Shown here: piece after piece, positions 1 through 9,473 of the stretch
How positions within the stretch are numbered: position 1 is the stretch's first letter
Layout of the letters: each line of letters begins with the position of its first letter
NCBI RefSeq assembly: GCF_000156715.1
Contig: NZ_DS999316.1
Location: 438,985-502,984 of the forward strand
Direction: 5' to 3'
Origin: Francisella philomiragia subsp. philomiragia ATCC 25015
GTDB lineage: Bacteria > Pseudomonadota > Gammaproteobacteria > Francisellales > Francisellaceae
Length of the DNA: 64,000 nucleotides
The notes under the pieces: model-generated
Told to the model about the DNA's origin: nothing
What the model saw: only the letters and a program-made list of their open reading frames with translations
Databases searched by the model: none
Position numbers and translations under genes: made by a program

Positions 1-284
1 TGCGTAAGTAATTTATCTATTTCAGACTTAGATGTCCCATAGTAATTTTTGAAAACTTTAGCATATTCAATAAAGCCATTAGCGTCTAGCATCTTTTCAA
101 ACTCTATAATCGAAACGAAATGATACTCTTTACCATTAGTTTCACCTATCCGAGGATCTCTGGTTGTATGTGATGTTGCCACAGCAAAATTTTCTTTGCC
201 AATTTCAGTTTCTAAAAAAGCTTTTAATAAGGAGCTTTTGCCGGCACCAGAAGGCGCAGAAACTATAAAAATATAGTTACTCAT
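1..284 (-). CDS. gmk: Guanylate kinase (C-terminal part outside window)
   Basis: Phosphorylates GMP to GDP with ATP in the cytosol. The visible part is the N-terminal 94 residues; the 3' end runs off the left edge. It opens MSNYIFIVSAPSGAGKSS, with the P-loop at about residues 9-17. The conserved TSHTTRxPRxGExxGxxYHFV stretch of the GMP-binding region follows at about residues 38-56. It lies downstream of the DEAD-box helicase on the same strand, with about 108 bp between them, so it may have its own promoter. Family assignment is secure; completeness cannot be judged. Confidence 0.93.
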   Translation of the reverse strand, partial: MSNYIFIVSAPSGAGKSSLLKAFLETEIGKENFAVATSHTTRDPRIGETNGKEYHFVSIIEFEKMLDANGFIEYAKVFKNYYGTSKSEIDKLLT

Positions 285-392
285 TTATAGAAAAAATTAT
301 TGTATAGATAGTTCGATGAATTATACAACTTTAGATAGGTAAATAGAATAATACACAAGAAATTATTTATTTGAGAATATAAGAAACCAGTA

Positions 393-2138
393 TTATTGAG
401 CTGTAAGATTTAATTTTTTGCCAGCAACCCAAACATTTCTAAGGTGACTTATAACTTTTGGAGATAAATTTGCTGGCAAATCTACTAATGTATGATCTTT
501 TTGGATAGAGATATTACAAATATGCTTGCTATCAATATTTCCTTCATTAGCTATAGCACCTACTATATTTCTTGGCTGAACATCATTATCACGACCTACT
601 TCAAGTTTATATGTAGTCAAATCAATATTTACAGCTCTACGAGGCTTTCTATCAGACCTGTCTGATCTGTCAAATTTATCAGATCTATCAAAACGACTAT
701 TTCTATCACTACGATCGCCTCTACGCTCAAACCTATCATTTCTGCCACCATCTCTAGAGTTACCTCTTAAATTTCTATCTCTTTGAGGTCTATCATCTCT
801 AGCTTGGATTTCTCTCGGGAAGAATGATTTCTTACCTTGAGCTAATAATGTAAGTACAGCCAAAAGCTCATCAGAGTCTAACTCTAGCTCATCACGTATA
901 CTTGTAATAATTTCTTTATAATTATCCAAAGATTTATTTTTATCTAATGCTGAAGCTATTCGAGTCTTGAAATGATCTATTCTACTTTGTGCTAAGTCTT
1001 TTGCACTTGGCATAAACACTTCTTGCATTGGAGAGCCTGTAAATCTCTCTAAAGTACGCAAAAATCTCATTTCCTTTAATGGAACTAGAGAAATTGAAAT
1101 ACCCTCACGTCCAGCCCTACCTGTACGACCAATTCTATGTACATACGTATCAGAATCATTAGGCATATCATAGTTAATTACATGACTAATACGCTCAAGA
1201 TCTATACCTCTGGCAACAACATCTGTAGCTACTAAAACGTCAGATTTAGCGCTTCTAAATTGATCAACTATATATTCACGTTGAGATTGTTGCATATCTC
1301 CATTAATAGCTGCTACTCTATAGCCAAGAGCTTTTAGATTATCAGCTACTTCAATAGTGCTTGTCTTAGTTTTAACAAAGATAATGACGCCATCGGTTTC
1401 TTCAACTTCAAGCAATCTATCTAATGCATCTATCTTTCTAAAGCCTTTTATTACTATGAATTTTTGTGTCACAGTATTTGCAGTTTTTGTTTTTGCTTTT
1501 ACTTGTATCTTACAAGGATTTCTTAGATACTCTTGGATAATATCTGCTATATCAGTAGGAATAGTCGCTGAGAAAAGCAATCTTTGGCATTCATCTGATA
1601 CATGGCTTAGAACATATCTAACATCATCAATAAAGCCCATTCTAAGCATCTCATCAGCTTCATCTAATACTAATGCTCTTAGATTATCAAGCTGTAATGT
1701 ACCTTTTTCGATGTGATCCATCACACGACCAGTAGTACCAACTACAACTTTTACTCCTTGCTTAAGTGCTCTTATTTGAGAACCATACTCTTGGCCACCA
1801 TAGATACACGCAACATCTAGGTTTGGTATATTCTTAGCAAAAGCTTGAAATTGCTCTGCTACCTGGATAGCTAACTCTCTTGTTGGAGCTAATACCAAAA
1901 CTTGTGGAGCTCTATCTCTAGATTCTAAATCCATATTATTTATTAAAGGTAATGCAAAAGCTGCTGTTTTACCCGTACCCGTCTGTGCTTGACCAAGCAC
2001 ATCTCTACCCGATAAGATATATGGAATAGCATACTGTTGAATTGGTGTTGGATTTTCGTAACCTAATTTTATAACAGTATCTATAATATCTTGATTCAGC
2101 CCAAGCTGACTAAAATCTTTTTTAGTTTCAGAATTCAT
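393..2138 (-). CDS. deaD: DEAD-box ATP-dependent RNA helicase (DeaD/CsdA type)
   Basis: Cytosolic RNA helicase that remodels RNA during ribosome assembly and mRNA decay. In order: Q-motif (about residues 9-37), Walker A AQTGTGKT (51-58), PTRELA, DEAD near 160, SAT, and HRIGRTGRAG in the second RecA domain. The last ~75 residues look like the DbpA/CsdA RRM-like RNA-binding domain (NIVGAIANEG...ISIQKDHTLVDLP). Between them, at about 445-505, is an Arg/Asp/Ser-rich linker with repeats of the RSD/FDR kind, which could mediate RNA binding or cold-induced assembly. At 581 residues it is in the usual range for DeaD. It is followed by gmk. Confidence 0.93.
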   Translation of the reverse strand: MNSETKKDFSQLGLNQDIIDTVIKLGYENPTPIQQYAIPYILSGRDVLGQAQTGTGKTAAFALPLINNMDLESRDRAPQVLVLAPTRELAIQVAEQFQAFAKNIPNLDVACIYGGQEYGSQIRALKQGVKVVVGTTGRVMDHIEKGTLQLDNLRALVLDEADEMLRMGFIDDVRYVLSHVSDECQRLLFSATIPTDIADIIQEYLRNPCKIQVKAKTKTANTVTQKFIVIKGFRKIDALDRLLEVEETDGVIIFVKTKTSTIEVADNLKALGYRVAAINGDMQQSQREYIVDQFRSAKSDVLVATDVVARGIDLERISHVINYDMPNDSDTYVHRIGRTGRAGREGISISLVPLKEMRFLRTLERFTGSPMQEVFMPSAKDLAQSRIDHFKTRIASALDKNKSLDNYKEIITSIRDELELDSDELLAVLTLLAQGKKSFFPREIQARDDRPQRDRNLRGNSRDGGRNDRFERRGDRSDRNSRFDRSDKFDRSDRSDRKPRRAVNIDLTTYKLEVGRDNDVQPRNIVGAIANEGNIDSKHICNISIQKDHTLVDLPANLSPKVISHLRNVWVAGKKLNLTAQ

Positions 2139-2203
2139 TTTTATCCGTAAATTTTTATATGAGAAATTTATTTAATAATTTGAAAATTATGAGAAATTTA
2201 AAA

Positions 2204-2482
2204 TTATCCGCGAGATGTAATTTCTAATAAATGATAACCAAATTGAGTTTGAACAGGACCGTGAACTTTGTGAAGTTCATCGTTGAATACAACTTTATCG
2301 AACTCAGGAACCATTTGACCTTGAGAGAAAGTACCTAAATCACCACCTCTAGCTCCAGATGGGCATAGAGAATGTTTTTTAGCTGCTTCTTCAAAAGTTA
2401 TTTTACCTTCAGATATATCTTTTTTGATTTGTTGACACTCAGATTCTGATTGCACTAATAAATGTCTAGCTGAAGCTTTCAT
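2204..2482 (-). CDS. ppiC: Parvulin-type peptidyl-prolyl isomerase, stand-alone domain
   Basis: Catalyses cis-trans isomerisation of prolyl bonds. The 92 residues form a single PpiC/rotamase domain. It starts with the ASARHLLV strand and holds the CPSGxRGGDLGxFxxGxMVPEF block and the C-terminal TQFGYHLLEI strand, all typical of parvulins. No signal peptide or membrane anchor is seen, so it is probably cytosolic, like E. coli PpiC. It lies between the helicase (65 bp away) and the sugar porter, all on the minus strand. No partner is implied by the context. Confidence 0.9.
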   Translation of the reverse strand: MKASARHLLVQSESECQQIKKDISEGKITFEEAAKKHSLCPSGARGGDLGTFSQGQMVPEFDKVVFNDELHKVHGPVQTQFGYHLLEITSRG

Positions 2483-2575
2483 AATTATAGTTCCTTATTT
2501 TTTGATTTAACTATCAGTAATTACAAAGTAAAGAATACATTATTTGATAAAAATATACAACTTTATTAAAGGGCA

Positions 2576-3970
2576 CTACTCTCCCAAATTGCGTAGTTTT
2601 TTGCCAGAAATAAGATTATCTTCAATTTTTTCTAGACTAGTACCTTTTGTTTCAGGGACAAACATTTTTAAGAAGAATATAGAAGCCAAACAGAAGGCAG
2701 CATAAACCAAGAAAATAATAACATCTCCAAATGCTACTTTAGTCATAATAACATTTGAATTAGCAATCACAACTCCTGCAAACGTCCAGTTAACAACTGT
2801 TGTGACAGTCATACCTATTTCTCTAGTTTTAATAGGAAAAATCTCTGAACAAAGAGTCCATGCAACAGGTCCCCATGAACAAGCAAAACCAAAAATGTAT
2901 ACTAAACAAGATACAAGTAATACATATTTGATAAAATCAGCTGGATCTTGAGTATGTTTAATGAAATAGAAACAAATCGCAGAAACTATCAGTGATGACA
3001 TCATCACAACTGCACCGACAGTTAAAAGTTTTTTCCTACCCCATTTCTCAACCCACTTGATAGCTGGGAATGTAGATAAAAAGTTAACTAAATATACTGC
3101 TAACGCGGCGACTAATACATTAAGACCAACATCTGATAGAAAATGTGGTGCATAATAAATCATCATATTAATACCAACTAACTGTTGAAACATTTGAATA
3201 ATTACACCAACTATTAGTATTTTCCAAAAATATTTTTTAGCTAAGCTTTCTACCACAGAGCCATGATTAGTACTAAGAACTTTTTTAGTCTCCGCAATTT
3301 CATTATCAATTTCATGAGCAGCTCTCAGTTTAGTTAAAACTTTATGAGCTTCTTGATCTCTACCTTTAGATAATAACCATCTTGGGCTTTTAGGCAAGAA
3401 AAAACATCCAACAAACATCAAAAATGCAAATAGTGTAATAACACTAAACATTAGTGATAATGAAATTTTTTCATGACCTAACCACATTACGATAATTATG
3501 TTAGTTAGAGAAATTAAGAATATACCAAAAGTAATCATCAACTGGAATAATGTTGAAATTGATCCTCTAATCTTTGTTGGAGCAGTTTCGGCAAGATACA
3601 ATGGCGTAGCAAAAGATGCTAAACCAACACCAAAACCAAGTAGAAATCTACAAAATGTTAGTATGTTTATTGGAGGCAAAAATGATGAAACTAAAGCCCC
3701 AACAAGAAAAGCAAATCCTGCAATCATTAGCGTGTTTTTTCTACCAAAAAATTTAGTAAAAAAACCACTACAAATAGTACCTAATATACCCCCAGTTGCT
3801 AATATAGCATTGAAGCTACCAGCAGCCTTTGCATCCAAACCATAAAGTTTGTTAAGAGTATCACCTGCATTACCGATAAAACCCTGATCCAAACCAAATA
3901 GTAAACCTCCCAATGCCGCTATTGTTGCTATTAGATAAACTATCTTTTTATATTCTTGATGAGCATCCAT
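2576..3970 (-). CDS. MFS sugar/H+ symporter, GalP/XylE-like (copy 1)
   Basis: Predicted inner-membrane sugar importer with 12 membrane segments (464 residues). Sugar-porter hallmarks include GGLLFGLDQGFIGN in TM1, FFGRKNTL in the TM2-3 loop, LPKSPRWLLSKGR after TM6, QQLVGINMMIYYAP in TM7, WGRKKLL, and a C-terminal VPETKGTSLEKIE. It lies 35 bp downstream of a paralogue (4006-5388), so the two are probably co-transcribed. They diverge from galT-galK, which makes galactose or a related hexose the most likely substrate. Specificity is inferred from context only. Confidence 0.88.
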   Translation of the reverse strand: MDAHQEYKKIVYLIATIAALGGLLFGLDQGFIGNAGDTLNKLYGLDAKAAGSFNAILATGGILGTICSGFFTKFFGRKNTLMIAGFAFLVGALVSSFLPPINILTFCRFLLGFGVGLASFATPLYLAETAPTKIRGSISTLFQLMITFGIFLISLTNIIIVMWLGHEKISLSLMFSVITLFAFLMFVGCFFLPKSPRWLLSKGRDQEAHKVLTKLRAAHEIDNEIAETKKVLSTNHGSVVESLAKKYFWKILIVGVIIQMFQQLVGINMMIYYAPHFLSDVGLNVLVAALAVYLVNFLSTFPAIKWVEKWGRKKLLTVGAVVMMSSLIVSAICFYFIKHTQDPADFIKYVLLVSCLVYIFGFACSWGPVAWTLCSEIFPIKTREIGMTVTTVVNWTFAGVVIANSNVIMTKVAFGDVIIFLVYAAFCLASIFFLKMFVPETKGTSLEKIEDNLISGKKLRNLGE

Positions 3971-4005
3971 ATTTTAACCCCACTAGTTACTCAATGATTA
4001 ACAAA

Positions 4006-5388
4006 TTAACTACCAATCTTAGCTAGACGCTTGCCAGCTCTCAGATTATTTTCAATCTCTTCCAATGAAACATCTTTTGTCTCTGGTACAAAAAACTTAA
4101 CAAATAGTAAGCAAACTATACAAGATATCGCAAATCCAAAGAACGTACTATCAGGATGGAACGTTAACCAAGTTAGTGCAAAGTTACCAATAATAGCATT
4201 ACAAATCCAGTTACTCATAGTCGAAGCCGTTACACCAAAGTCTCTACCCTCAATAGGTTGAATCTCAGAGCATAAAATCCAAATCACAGGCCCCATAGAT
4301 ATCGCAAAACCAAAAATAAATAGTAGACAAAAAATTAACGCAGTCCATTGTAGTGTCTGAGATAAAACCATTGGTTGACCATATGCAAAGTGCGCTTTAA
4401 ATATAAACCCTACTACTAGGCATGATGTAATAAGTAGACTTAAACCAAAGTATAAAATAGGCTTACGCCCAAACTTATCAACGTACTTAATCGCTAAGAA
4501 TGTAGTCAACATATTAAGTAAACCAATTACTATTGTAGATGTTGAAGGATTAGTAAATCCTGCTAACTTAAAAATATCAGTTGAGTAATACATAAAAGCA
4601 TTCATACCTGTAAATTGTTGAAATGCTTGTAGAGCAATACCTAGTAATACTACTTTTATAAAAAACTTTTGCTTTAGTAGAGAAAAAATACTAACACCTG
4701 TATGAGTTGTTTGTCTAATTTCCTCATGCTCTTCTAAAGCTTCTGCTTCACTTGATCTTATCTTCTTAAGAACTAGTGCTGCTTCTTCATTATTACCTTT
4801 TAAGACCAGCCATCTAGGGCTTCTTGGTAATGTCAAACATCCAAAAAACATTATCACAGATGGAACTGCTAATACTGCTAACATTATTCTCCATGAACCA
4901 GTACTTTCTAATGCAGAGTTTGTTAAAAAAACCAAAAATAGACCAATAGTAATCATTAACTGATACAAAGCTATAAGTGCTCCCCTAAATTCTTTAGGCG
5001 CTATTTCAGATAGATATAATGGAGCTATAAATGAAGCTATACCTACTGCTATGCCCAAGATAAATCTTGATGAAATAAACACTTCATAATTTGGAGCTAA
5101 AATACCCACGATTGTAAATACAGAAAATATAGCTGCTGCAATTAATAAAACTTTTCTACGACCATAATGCTTTGACAAAAAGCCACTAAACAATGCTCCA
5201 CATGCAGCACCCAATAATAAAACACTAGATACATGGCCACTCTCAGCTACGCTCAAGTCAAATGTCTGGGATATAAAATGTAATGAACCATTGACATAGC
5301 CAATATCCATACCAAAAAGTAGACCAGCAAGTGCTGCTATTATAGCCACACGAATGACTACAAAATTAATTTTTTTTTCACTCTGCAT
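4006..5388 (-). CDS. MFS sugar/H+ symporter, GalP/XylE-like (copy 2)
   Basis: A 460-residue, 12-TM sugar porter paralogous to the gene after it. Visible motifs are AGLLFGMDIGYVNG (TM1), HYGRRKVLL, LPRSPRWLVLKG, QQFTGMNAFMYYS (TM7), KFGRKPIL and VPETKDVSLEEIE at the C-terminus. The start at 5388 has a good ribosome-binding site (AGGAAG, 5-base spacing). It is the first gene of the porter pair and is transcribed away from galT across an intergenic region of about 90 bp. Galactose uptake is inferred from the neighbours. The diverged loops suggest the two copies may differ in substrate range or affinity. Confidence 0.88.
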   Translation of the reverse strand: MQSEKKINFVVIRVAIIAALAGLLFGMDIGYVNGSLHFISQTFDLSVAESGHVSSVLLLGAACGALFSGFLSKHYGRRKVLLIAAAIFSVFTIVGILAPNYEVFISSRFILGIAVGIASFIAPLYLSEIAPKEFRGALIALYQLMITIGLFLVFLTNSALESTGSWRIMLAVLAVPSVIMFFGCLTLPRSPRWLVLKGNNEEAALVLKKIRSSEAEALEEHEEIRQTTHTGVSIFSLLKQKFFIKVVLLGIALQAFQQFTGMNAFMYYSTDIFKLAGFTNPSTSTIVIGLLNMLTTFLAIKYVDKFGRKPILYFGLSLLITSCLVVGFIFKAHFAYGQPMVLSQTLQWTALIFCLLFIFGFAISMGPVIWILCSEIQPIEGRDFGVTASTMSNWICNAIIGNFALTWLTFHPDSTFFGFAISCIVCLLFVKFFVPETKDVSLEEIENNLRAGKRLAKIGS

Positions 5389-5435
5389 ACAAACTTCCTA
5401 TATTAATTTTTACTAAATACTCCAATTACTCATGA

Positions 5436-5446
5436 TATACTATACT
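5436..5446 (+). promoter_or_regulatory. Possible -10 boxes in the galP/galT divergent region
   Basis: The 90-bp gap between the divergent porter and galT genes holds two overlapping TATACT hexamers at 5436-5441 and 5441-5446, suitably placed upstream of galT. No good -35 hexamer is visible at the matching distance. galT lacks an obvious Shine-Dalgarno sequence and sits only about 33 bp from these boxes. Treat this as a weak prediction. Confidence 0.3.
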
Positions 5447-5478
5447 CAAAATACAAAACAACATTTTTTTAATTATAA

Positions 5479-6504
5479 ATGAAGATTTCAGCTACAGTCT
5501 CACAACTAAAATCCTCCCATCGTCGTAAAAATATTTTGACTAACGAATGGGTATTAGTGTCCCCTCACAGATTAAATAGACCTTGGCAAGGTCAATCAGA
5601 AGAAACACAAAAAAACACCCTTCCTGAGTATGATGATAAATGTTATCTTTGTCCAACTAATACTCGAGCAAATGGAGAAGTAAATCCTGACTTCAAAGAA
5701 ACTTTTGTATTTGAGAATGATTTCTCAGCACTTTCTAAAGAAAAAATAGATCCTAAACTTGAGATAAATGATGATTTATTCAAATTAAGTGGTGCTGCAG
5801 GTATTGCTAAGGTTGTTTGTTTTTCTGCTAAACATAATCTGACAATGGCGTCAATGCAAGAAGAAGATATAACTAAAGTTGTAGATTTATGGGCGACTGA
5901 AGTCAATCAACTCAGCAAAAAATATCAGTGGGTACAAGTTTTTGAAAATAAAGGTTCAATTATGGGTTGCTCAAATCCTCATCCTCATGGACAAATTTGG
6001 GCTTGTGATTTCTTACCTACAGAAGCTCAAAAAGAGTATGAGTCGCAACAACAATATTTTGAGAAAAACAAATCTAGTATGCTGATAGATTACGCCAATA
6101 GAGAAATAAAGGAAAAAGACCGAATTGTTTATCAAAATGATGACTGGTTAATTGTTGTACCATTTTGGGCAACATGGCCATATGAAACATTATTGCTACC
6201 AAAATTCAAATGCGCTCATATTAATCATCTGAATAATTTGCAAAGAAAATCACTTGCTAATGCTCTAAAAGTACTATTAGTAAAATATGATAAGCTATTT
6301 GATACCTCTTTCCCATATTCAATGGGTTGGCATGGTTCAATAAATGCTACAGAGTCTGATTACTGGCAGCTTCATGCACATTTCTATCCGCCATTATTGC
6401 GTTCAGCAACGGTTAAAAAATTCATGGTTGGTTTTGAAATGCTTGGAGAATCACAAAGAGATATCACTCCAGAGCTAGCGGCACAAGTTTTAAGAGAGCT
6501 ATAA
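5479..6504 (+). CDS. galT: Galactose-1-phosphate uridylyltransferase
   Basis: Leloir enzyme that exchanges galactose-1-P and UDP-glucose for UDP-galactose and glucose-1-P. The active-site motif GCSNPHPHGQIW, with its nucleophilic His pair, lies at about residues 163-174. The N-terminal half has the CYLCPxNxRANGExNPDF element, and the C-terminal half carries SMGWHGS and the HAHFYPPLLRS metal/His region. At 341 residues it matches the bacterial class I GalT length. The gene overlaps no neighbour and is followed after 2 bp by galK, so the two form an operon. It is divergent from the porters. Confidence 0.96.
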   Translation: MKISATVSQLKSSHRRKNILTNEWVLVSPHRLNRPWQGQSEETQKNTLPEYDDKCYLCPTNTRANGEVNPDFKETFVFENDFSALSKEKIDPKLEINDDLFKLSGAAGIAKVVCFSAKHNLTMASMQEEDITKVVDLWATEVNQLSKKYQWVQVFENKGSIMGCSNPHPHGQIWACDFLPTEAQKEYESQQQYFEKNKSSMLIDYANREIKEKDRIVYQNDDWLIVVPFWATWPYETLLLPKFKCAHINHLNNLQRKSLANALKVLLVKYDKLFDTSFPYSMGWHGSINATESDYWQLHAHFYPPLLRSATVKKFMVGFEMLGESQRDITPELAAQVLREL

Positions 6505-6506
6505 TT

Positions 6507-7658
6507 ATGATGGACTGTATTAAAGATAATTTAATTAATCGCTTCGTTAAACTTTATGGTAAAAAACCCCAAGTTTTTTTCTCGCCTGGCAGAGTAAATT
6601 TAATTGGAGAACATACTGATTATAATAATGGTTATGTAATGCCATTTGCTATCAACAAAGGTACTTTTATATCTATCGCAACAAGAAGTGACAATATTGT
6701 AAATGTTTATAGTGAAAATCTTGATGACTCAACTTCTTTTAATATCAATGAAATACAGCAAGTAGTATCAAACACATGGCAAAACTATATAAAAGGCGTT
6801 ATAAATATAATTAAATTAGATTTCTATAAAGATATCAAAGGAGCAGATATTTATATCTTTAGTGATTTGCCTTTTGGGGCTGGCCTTTCATCATCTGCCT
6901 CGTTAAATACTGCATTAGCTTATGCTTATAATGAGATTTATGAGCTAAACATCTCTAAGCTTGAGCTTGCAAAAATTGCTCAAAAAGTTGAGCATGAATA
7001 TATTGGTACAAAATGTGGAATTATGGATCAAATGGCTTGTTTATTTTCAAAGCAGAATGCTGCAACAATGATTGATTGTAATGATAATCATTGTGACAAC
7101 ATACCTTTTGAGCTTGATAACCTATCGGTGCTTATTTGTGATACAAATATTAAACACAATCTAGCAGATTCTGCTTATAATAAACGTCGTCAAGTCTGTG
7201 AAGATATAGCTAAATTTAATAATATAAAATCCTTACGCGAGCTAAATATAGAAAAATTAGAGCATACTAAAGCTAATTTTAACGAGGAAGAATATAAACT
7301 GGCATTACATGTTTACACAGAGAATCAAAGAGTGATAGATGCTACTAGTGCAATGACAACTAAAGATTGGAGTAATTTAGGTAAACTAATGTACCAATCT
7401 CACAACTCTTTAAAAAATAATTATAAAGTTAGTTGTAATGAGCTTGATTACTTAGTTGAGCTATCTCAAAGTTTTGCCGGAGTCTATGGAGCTAGAATGA
7501 CGGGTGGCGGTTTTGGAGGCTCAACTATACACCTTCTGCCGACTAAACTTTTGAAGGATTATACTGACTACTTAGAAAAAAACTATTCTAAAAAGTTTAA
7601 TATAAAGCCAACTTTTTATATTTCAAAAGCTTGTCAAGGTACACATATAATTTCTTAA
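6507..7658 (+). CDS. galK: Galactokinase
   Basis: Phosphorylates alpha-D-galactose to galactose-1-phosphate with ATP, the first committed Leloir step. It is a GHMP kinase with the galactokinase signature GRVNLIGEHTDYNNGYVMPF at about residues 27-46, the ATP-binding motif LPFGAGLSSSAS at about 122-133 and the third GHMP motif MTGGGFGG near 331. It has 383 residues, the usual length. It begins with two consecutive ATG codons 2 bp after galT and is presumably translationally coupled to it. No galE is present in this window to finish the pathway. Confidence 0.96.
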   Translation: MMDCIKDNLINRFVKLYGKKPQVFFSPGRVNLIGEHTDYNNGYVMPFAINKGTFISIATRSDNIVNVYSENLDDSTSFNINEIQQVVSNTWQNYIKGVINIIKLDFYKDIKGADIYIFSDLPFGAGLSSSASLNTALAYAYNEIYELNISKLELAKIAQKVEHEYIGTKCGIMDQMACLFSKQNAATMIDCNDNHCDNIPFELDNLSVLICDTNIKHNLADSAYNKRRQVCEDIAKFNNIKSLRELNIEKLEHTKANFNEEEYKLALHVYTENQRVIDATSAMTTKDWSNLGKLMYQSHNSLKNNYKVSCNELDYLVELSQSFAGVYGARMTGGGFGGSTIHLLPTKLLKDYTDYLEKNYSKKFNIKPTFYISKACQGTHIIS

Positions 7659-7750
7659 TAAAGATCTCTAACATTATTTAGAACCTATAAATAATTATAT
7701 TAAGATGCTATTCTTTTAAAGAGAAAATACATCTTACCATACTATAAATA

Positions 7751-8383
7751 ATGCTGCAAAAACTCTGGCTACTAACAATTTGTATCCTTTTAGCTTTGAT
7801 TATGCCAGTACTATTATTTGGTTCAGAATCTCTTAAAGATGAAGATATATTAAATCAAAAAGAGTACTACAATGTCTTTAATTTTGATGATATAAATAGT
7901 AAAGATTTCAAACCAGCACCATTTATTGGAGTTAGCGGTGGCTGGGGACATGTCACTTCAGGTCCTTCAGCTGGAATTATATTTACAGCTGTTGGCTATA
8001 GATTTACTGAATCTTTTGGAGCTGAGTTTGCCTATGCTGGAGCTATTTCAAATATATATTCTACTACTCAAGTTAATAGCAATTACATGGGTATTTTAAA
8101 ATATTTTTATAGAATAAATAATTATTTAACTTTTAGCTCAGGAGTTGGTGCTGGACTAAGTTATAACAGTATATTAAATATAGAAAATGCCAATAACGCC
8201 CCCGAAGAATACCTTCAAAGTAATAATGCTAAGACAGGTTTTGTAATTTTCCCATTTAGTCTAGGAATTCCTATAAAATCTATTGATAATCTTAGTATGG
8301 ATATTAACTATATTTATGTTAGAAACTTTAATAAAACATCTGTAAATATTGTAACCACTGGCTTAATATACTCATTTTTATAA
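7751..8383 (+). CDS. Predicted small outer-membrane beta-barrel protein
   Basis: I do not recognise the family beyond a general OmpA/OmpW-like barrel pattern. The protein has 210 residues. An N-terminal hydrophobic segment (about residues 4-24) looks like a signal peptide or membrane anchor. Alternating aromatic/polar strands rich in Gly and Ser follow (FIGVSGGWGH, GYRFTESFGAEFAYAGA, LTFSSGVGAGLSY). It ends TTGLIYSFL, resembling a terminal beta strand with an aromatic at the penultimate position. It is 92 bp downstream of galK and convergent with an unknown exported protein. A role in galactose uptake is not supported by anything beyond proximity. Confidence 0.65.
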   Translation: MLQKLWLLTICILLALIMPVLLFGSESLKDEDILNQKEYYNVFNFDDINSKDFKPAPFIGVSGGWGHVTSGPSAGIIFTAVGYRFTESFGAEFAYAGAISNIYSTTQVNSNYMGILKYFYRINNYLTFSSGVGAGLSYNSILNIENANNAPEEYLQSNNAKTGFVIFPFSLGIPIKSIDNLSMDINYIYVRNFNKTSVNIVTTGLIYSFL

Positions 8384-8392
8384 ATTACAATT

Positions 8393-8412
8393 AAACATAA
8401 TAATTTATGTTT
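8393..8412. terminator. Possible AT-rich bidirectional terminator
   Basis: A perfect 8-bp inverted repeat, AAACATAA/TTATGTTT with a 4-base loop, sits exactly between two convergent genes and overlaps the stop codon of the minus-strand gene. The stem has only one G-C pair per arm, and there is no long T run. It could end transcription weakly in either direction or be chance. Confidence 0.3.
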
Positions 8413-9370
8413 TAGCTAATTTCTCAACCTCTTGATAATACTTTGAATCTTTAACAAGTATATAGCCAGTATCACTATTAGAATCTGTAAGATAAGCATG
8501 TTCAAATATATTTGAAATTGTCAGTGGCTCATTTTTTGCATTAGCAATCCCTAGATAGTAATTATAGATAACTCCTCTAGGATGTTCTTTCGATATCTCA
8601 ACTTTAGTTTTTGATCCACCTTTATCTTTCATCTCTTGAGAACTTAAAGAAGTTACATGAATATACATTCCTTCTATATTGTTGCTATTTGTCAAGTAAC
8701 GTAGATAAGAATCTAGATTATAGCTAAACTCTATAGCTTTTATTATACTTTTAGGATTTTCAGGTTGATCGTAAATATCTATGACAACATTTTCAATCTT
8801 AATTTGAGCCTTATATTTATCAAACCACTCTTTTGCACTCAAATTCCAGTTATTATCTTGATTAAAGATCTCATAACTTCGCTCACTATTATATGATAAC
8901 CTCTCATAGTCACGATGATCCTCTGATGAGTTATAGCTTATCTTTATACGAAAATTTACAGTATTCAAATCATAGTAGTTAGCTATAAAATTACTATCTA
9001 TGTATTTTTCAATCTTGGGCATCAATATACTCTCGCCACAATTATCACTATTTACATTATACTTCCCATCTATGCTAGGTACAGTTGGATTGGCATTTAT
9101 AAGATTATTATCAAGTTGATTAGCTACAAACACAGTACACTCATTCACTTTTTCACTTGATAGCCAACCAGTATCAACATACTCTCCTAGAACTACTGAT
9201 AACCCTCGATCATATGTTCTTTCAACCTTATATTGTCTATCGTATTTTTTCTCAGCATAGTTTTGAGCAATATCTTTAATTTGCCCGCCAGTTGTTAGAG
9301 CAAAACTATAACAAAACTGTATAGGAATAAATAAAACTGAGACTGCTATTAATATCTTGTTTAATTTCAT
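8405..9370 (-). CDS. Exported protein of unknown function
   Basis: I do not recognise this 321-residue protein. It starts with a classical signal peptide (MKLNKIL, then a hydrophobic stretch ending near FCYSFA), so it should be exported to the periplasm or beyond. The mature part is hydrophilic and rich in Tyr, Asn, Ser and Asp, with only two cysteines (in NECTVF and DNCGES), which could form one disulfide. No catalytic motif or repeat was found. It is monocistronic, convergent with the small barrel protein, and flanked upstream by about 100 bp of AT-rich sequence before the HIT gene. Confidence 0.7.
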   Translation of the reverse strand: MKLNKILIAVSVLFIPIQFCYSFALTTGGQIKDIAQNYAEKKYDRQYKVERTYDRGLSVVLGEYVDTGWLSSEKVNECTVFVANQLDNNLINANPTVPSIDGKYNVNSDNCGESILMPKIEKYIDSNFIANYYDLNTVNFRIKISYNSSEDHRDYERLSYNSERSYEIFNQDNNWNLSAKEWFDKYKAQIKIENVVIDIYDQPENPKSIIKAIEFSYNLDSYLRYLTNSNNIEGMYIHVTSLSSQEMKDKGGSKTKVEISKEHPRGVIYNYYLGIANAKNEPLTISNIFEHAYLTDSNSDTGYILVKDSKYYQEVEKLAKT

Positions 9371-9473
9371 AGAAATTCAAGCTCATTTAAAATAAAAAAT
9401 GTTTAATTATCATTATAACTAATTAATAATTTAAATGTTAATTAGAGTAGGTAATATATAAAGATTAATTTAA

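Noticed and set aside
1357..1716. Plus-strand open frame inside the helicase gene
   Set aside because: It lies wholly inside a well-supported helicase in the opposite direction and has no ribosome-binding site or family match.
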